Shown in pieces: positions 6,085 to 7,777 of a DNA stretch of 7,777 nucleotides. The position numbers and the translations under genes are program-made. A model generated the notes under the pieces. That model saw only the letters and a list, made by a program, of their open reading frames with translations, was not told the DNA's origin and ran no database searches. Origin of the DNA: an uncultured Chloroflexota bacterium (GTDB lineage: Bacteria; Chloroflexota; Dehalococcoidia; SAR202; UBA11138); assembly GCA_913046025.1 (NCBI GenBank), contig CAJWRP010000085.1:1-7777 (forward strand), read 5' to 3'. Numbering within the stretch: position 1 is the first letter of the stretch; every line of letters begins with the position of its first letter.

Positions 6085-7344
6085 GTGCAGTCAATCGAAG
6101 TGTCACCGGAAGTAAGACAAGGGAGAAACAAGCTGGCTGCTACAGTAGTAGCAGGCCACGCAGTAAAACACTTATACAATTCAGCATTGCAGGTCATCCT
6201 GCTCCCCGTCATAAAGGATGATTTAGCTCTTACAGGAGCTCAGTTCGGTGCGCTGTCCACAGCGGGGCGTATCACCGGCGGCGTTACTACCATGTGGGCA
6301 GGCTACCTGGGAGACCGATTCGCTAACCGCTCCGGGTTGATGCTCGCCATATCCTTGGGCCTCATGGGAGGCTCTTATTTTTTGCTCGGGCGGGCAATCA
6401 GCTACTGGTACTTATTCGCAGTGATGCTGCTCGTAGGGATAGGCCCATCGCTGTTCCACCCTCCAGCCATCGCATCCCTGTCTCGCAAATTCCCTGACAA
6501 GCGCGGTCTGGCCATATCCCTTCACGGCGCCGGCGGCAGTGTGGGCGAGGTCATAGGCCCCGTGCTTACTGGCGCACTACTCACAGGCAGTCTGCTTACG
6601 CTGACCTATTTGGTGGCTTTTACCTGGCGTGAGGTGCTTCAAATTAGCATAGTGCCCGCGTTCGCATCAGCAGTCGTCATATTCCTGATGATGCGGAACA
6701 TACCGTCCATAAATAGCAACACAGGTTCGGCAAGGGACTACTTCTCTTCTTTGTTTGCATTGCTTCGGAAGCGCGCCATGCTCATTCTTGTTGCGGTGAC
6801 AGCACTACGTAGTATGGGACAGAGCGCCGTCATCGCGTTTCTGCCGGTGTACCTGTTGGAGGACCTGTCATTCTCACTTGGGGAGATCGCCCTATACATG
6901 GCGGGTGCGCAGTTAGTCGGAATAGCGGCCCAGCCAGTCATGGGGTACCTGTCTGACCGCTTTGGGCGTAAGGTTGTGCTAATCCCGACCCTAACGGCAT
7001 TGGGACTGCTTTACGTTGCCCTAAAGTTTGCCGAACCAGGACCACAACTTCTGATTACGGTTCTGGCCATGGGGGCTTTCCTCTATTCGCTCCACGTGAT
7101 TTTTATTGCGGCGGCAATGGATGTCTCTGAAGGCGAGGCGCAGTCAACAGTCGTGTCCCTGATCTACGGCGCTAGCTTTATAGGGGTGCTGTCACCGTTC
7201 TTAGCAGGCCTCATCGTGGATGCTTCGGTAACAAGCAATGCATTCATATTCGCCGCGGTAGTGAGTCTAGCCAGCGTAGTAATCTTCGCATTTGTAAGGC
7301 TGCCGAAAACGGTCAACCAGGAAGCTGGCTCGTCAAGGCATTAG
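6085..7344 (+). CDS. MFS transporter, 12 helices
   Basis: The 419-residue protein is a complete major facilitator superfamily carrier in the inner membrane. The loop 2-3 signature appears as GYLGDRFANRSG at 73-84 and its second-half copy as MGYLSDRFGRK at 286-296, so both six-helix halves are present, with the central loop near 203-228. The stretch GIGPSLFHPPAIASLSRKFP (118-137), followed by GLAISLHGAGGSVGEVIGP (141-159), recalls the Fsr-type (fosmidomycin-resistance-like) branch, which carries FHP at this place. That hints at drug or small-metabolite efflux, but the substrate is unknown. The start is GTG at 6085. GGAGG at 6068-6072 is 12 bases upstream, rather far, and no other in-frame ATG is available before helix 1, so the exact start is less certain than the gene. 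It is not related closely enough to the decayed MFS gene at 1515-2259 to be its obvious duplicate. It converges with the M24 peptidase gene. Confidence 0.92.
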   Translation: MQSIEVSPEVRQGRNKLAATVVAGHAVKHLYNSALQVILLPVIKDDLALTGAQFGALSTAGRITGGVTTMWAGYLGDRFANRSGLMLAISLGLMGGSYFLLGRAISYWYLFAVMLLVGIGPSLFHPPAIASLSRKFPDKRGLAISLHGAGGSVGEVIGPVLTGALLTGSLLTLTYLVAFTWREVLQISIVPAFASAVVIFLMMRNIPSINSNTGSARDYFSSLFALLRKRAMLILVAVTALRSMGQSAVIAFLPVYLLEDLSFSLGEIALYMAGAQLVGIAAQPVMGYLSDRFGRKVVLIPTLTALGLLYVALKFAEPGPQLLITVLAMGAFLYSLHVIFIAAAMDVSEGEAQSTVVSLIYGASFIGVLSPFLAGLIVDASVTSNAFIFAAVVSLASVVIFAFVRLPKTVNQEAGSSRH

Positions 7345-7373
7345 TTACTGCAAGGAACGTAACGCGATTGATA

Positions 7374-7406
7374 TCTTCCTGATTAATTAGCCTTCGATCA
7401 GGAAGA
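7374..7406. terminator. Hairpin between convergent MFS and M24 peptidase genes
   Basis: TCTTCCTGAT (7374-7383) and ATCAGGAAGA (7397-7406) form a perfect ten-base stem with a 13-base loop that contains the M24 stop codon. It lies 29 bases after the MFS stop. There is no T run on either side, so it may protect 3' ends or aid rho-dependent termination rather than act as a classic intrinsic terminator. Confidence 0.4.
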
Positions 7407-7777
7407 CTTCACGCTGTACAGATGTCGTGATCCGCGGGCAGTCTTCGCCTATGAAGATGTCGATCTCGGAGCGGACGCCAAACTCGCCCGGCAGGTATAT
7501 GCCTGGCTCTATGGTGACTGCTATTCCAGGCATTAACACCCGGGTGTCGTAGGTCTCCCAGCTGTCCAAATTCACGGCGTTACTATGTACTTCCCTACCA
7601 AGGCTATGGCCCAGCCTATGGTTGAAGTAGTCGCCGAATCCCAGATCGGATATATAGTCGCGGGCAGCCTTGTCCAGCTCCCAGCCCTGTATCTCCCGCT
7701 TGTCACGAAAGGCCTGTTCTAGCACATGCACTGCGGCATCACGCCCGCCAATTACGGCATCGAAGACCTCCTGATGC
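7387..7777 (-). CDS. M24 family metallopeptidase (Xaa-Pro aminopeptidase-like), C-terminal part
   Basis: The visible 129 residues are the C-terminal half of a pita-bread-fold catalytic domain, an enzyme that removes N-terminal residues, usually next to proline, with a two-metal centre. Beginning HQEVFDAVIGGRDAA at the window edge, it holds FNHRLGHSLGREVHS (metal-binding His in the GHSLG motif), then MPGIAVTIEPGIYLPGEFG (first metal-binding Glu in IEPG) and VRSEIDIFIG (second Glu). The two metal-binding aspartates and any N-terminal creatinase-like domain lie beyond 7777. The gene ends REVFLIEG at TAA 7389-7387. A GTG at 7731 could be mistaken for the start, but the frame stays open to the window edge and the upstream residues fit the family. 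It converges with the MFS gene 42 bases away. Confidence 0.9.
   Translation of the reverse strand, partial: HQEVFDAVIGGRDAAVHVLEQAFRDKREIQGWELDKAARDYISDLGFGDYFNHRLGHSLGREVHSNAVNLDSWETYDTRVLMPGIAVTIEPGIYLPGEFGVRSEIDIFIGEDCPRITTSVQREVFLIEG

Overview
The window looks like an ordinary stretch of a mesophilic bacterial chromosome with moderate G+C. The gene set is a YfcE-type phosphodiesterase, a BI-1 membrane protein, a MOSC protein, an amidating-lyase-like propeller, DUF3500, PRC-barrel/BON remnants, MFS carriers and M24 aminopeptidase. Together with the protein style, this suggests an uncultured Chloroflexota of the SAR202/Dehalococcoidia kind. That placement is an inference from memory of similar proteins; no marker gene is present. 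I see no rRNA, tRNA, CRISPR array, insertion sequence or phage gene.

Layout. 1-473 (+) is the 3' part of a metallophosphoesterase gene. 705-1415 (+) is a Bax-inhibitor-1 family membrane protein with its own extended -10 promoter and a full-length Shine-Dalgarno. 1515-2735 (-) is a two-gene unit: an intact MOSC-domain gene followed by a decayed MFS transporter gene that carries two nonsense codons, a frameshift and a lost C-terminal half. 2900-3850 (+) is a six-bladed NHL/PAL-like beta-propeller gene, divergent from MOSC across a 164-bp region with inverted repeats. 3947-4957 (+) is a DUF3500 gene with its own promoter and a strong rho-independent terminator. 5018-5902 (-) looks empty at first but is a second pseudogene, a PRC-barrel plus BON-domain protein broken by four in-frame stops and two frameshifts. 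6085-7344 (+) is an intact MFS transporter. 7387-7777 (-) is the C-terminal part of an M24 (Xaa-Pro aminopeptidase-like) peptidase, convergent with the MFS gene and separated from it by a hairpin.

How the genes relate. Most are single-gene transcription units with recognisable -10 boxes (TATAAT or TATACT) 40-105 bases before the start; only MOSC and the dead MFS gene look like an operon. I find no multi-gene system whose parts clearly work together. The most interesting observations are: two independent multi-hit pseudogenes in under 8 kb; a BI-1 protein lacking both aspartates of the pH-sensing pair; and a bacterial propeller that keeps what look like all the catalytic and zinc residues of peptidyl-hydroxyglycine lyase with no monooxygenase partner nearby.
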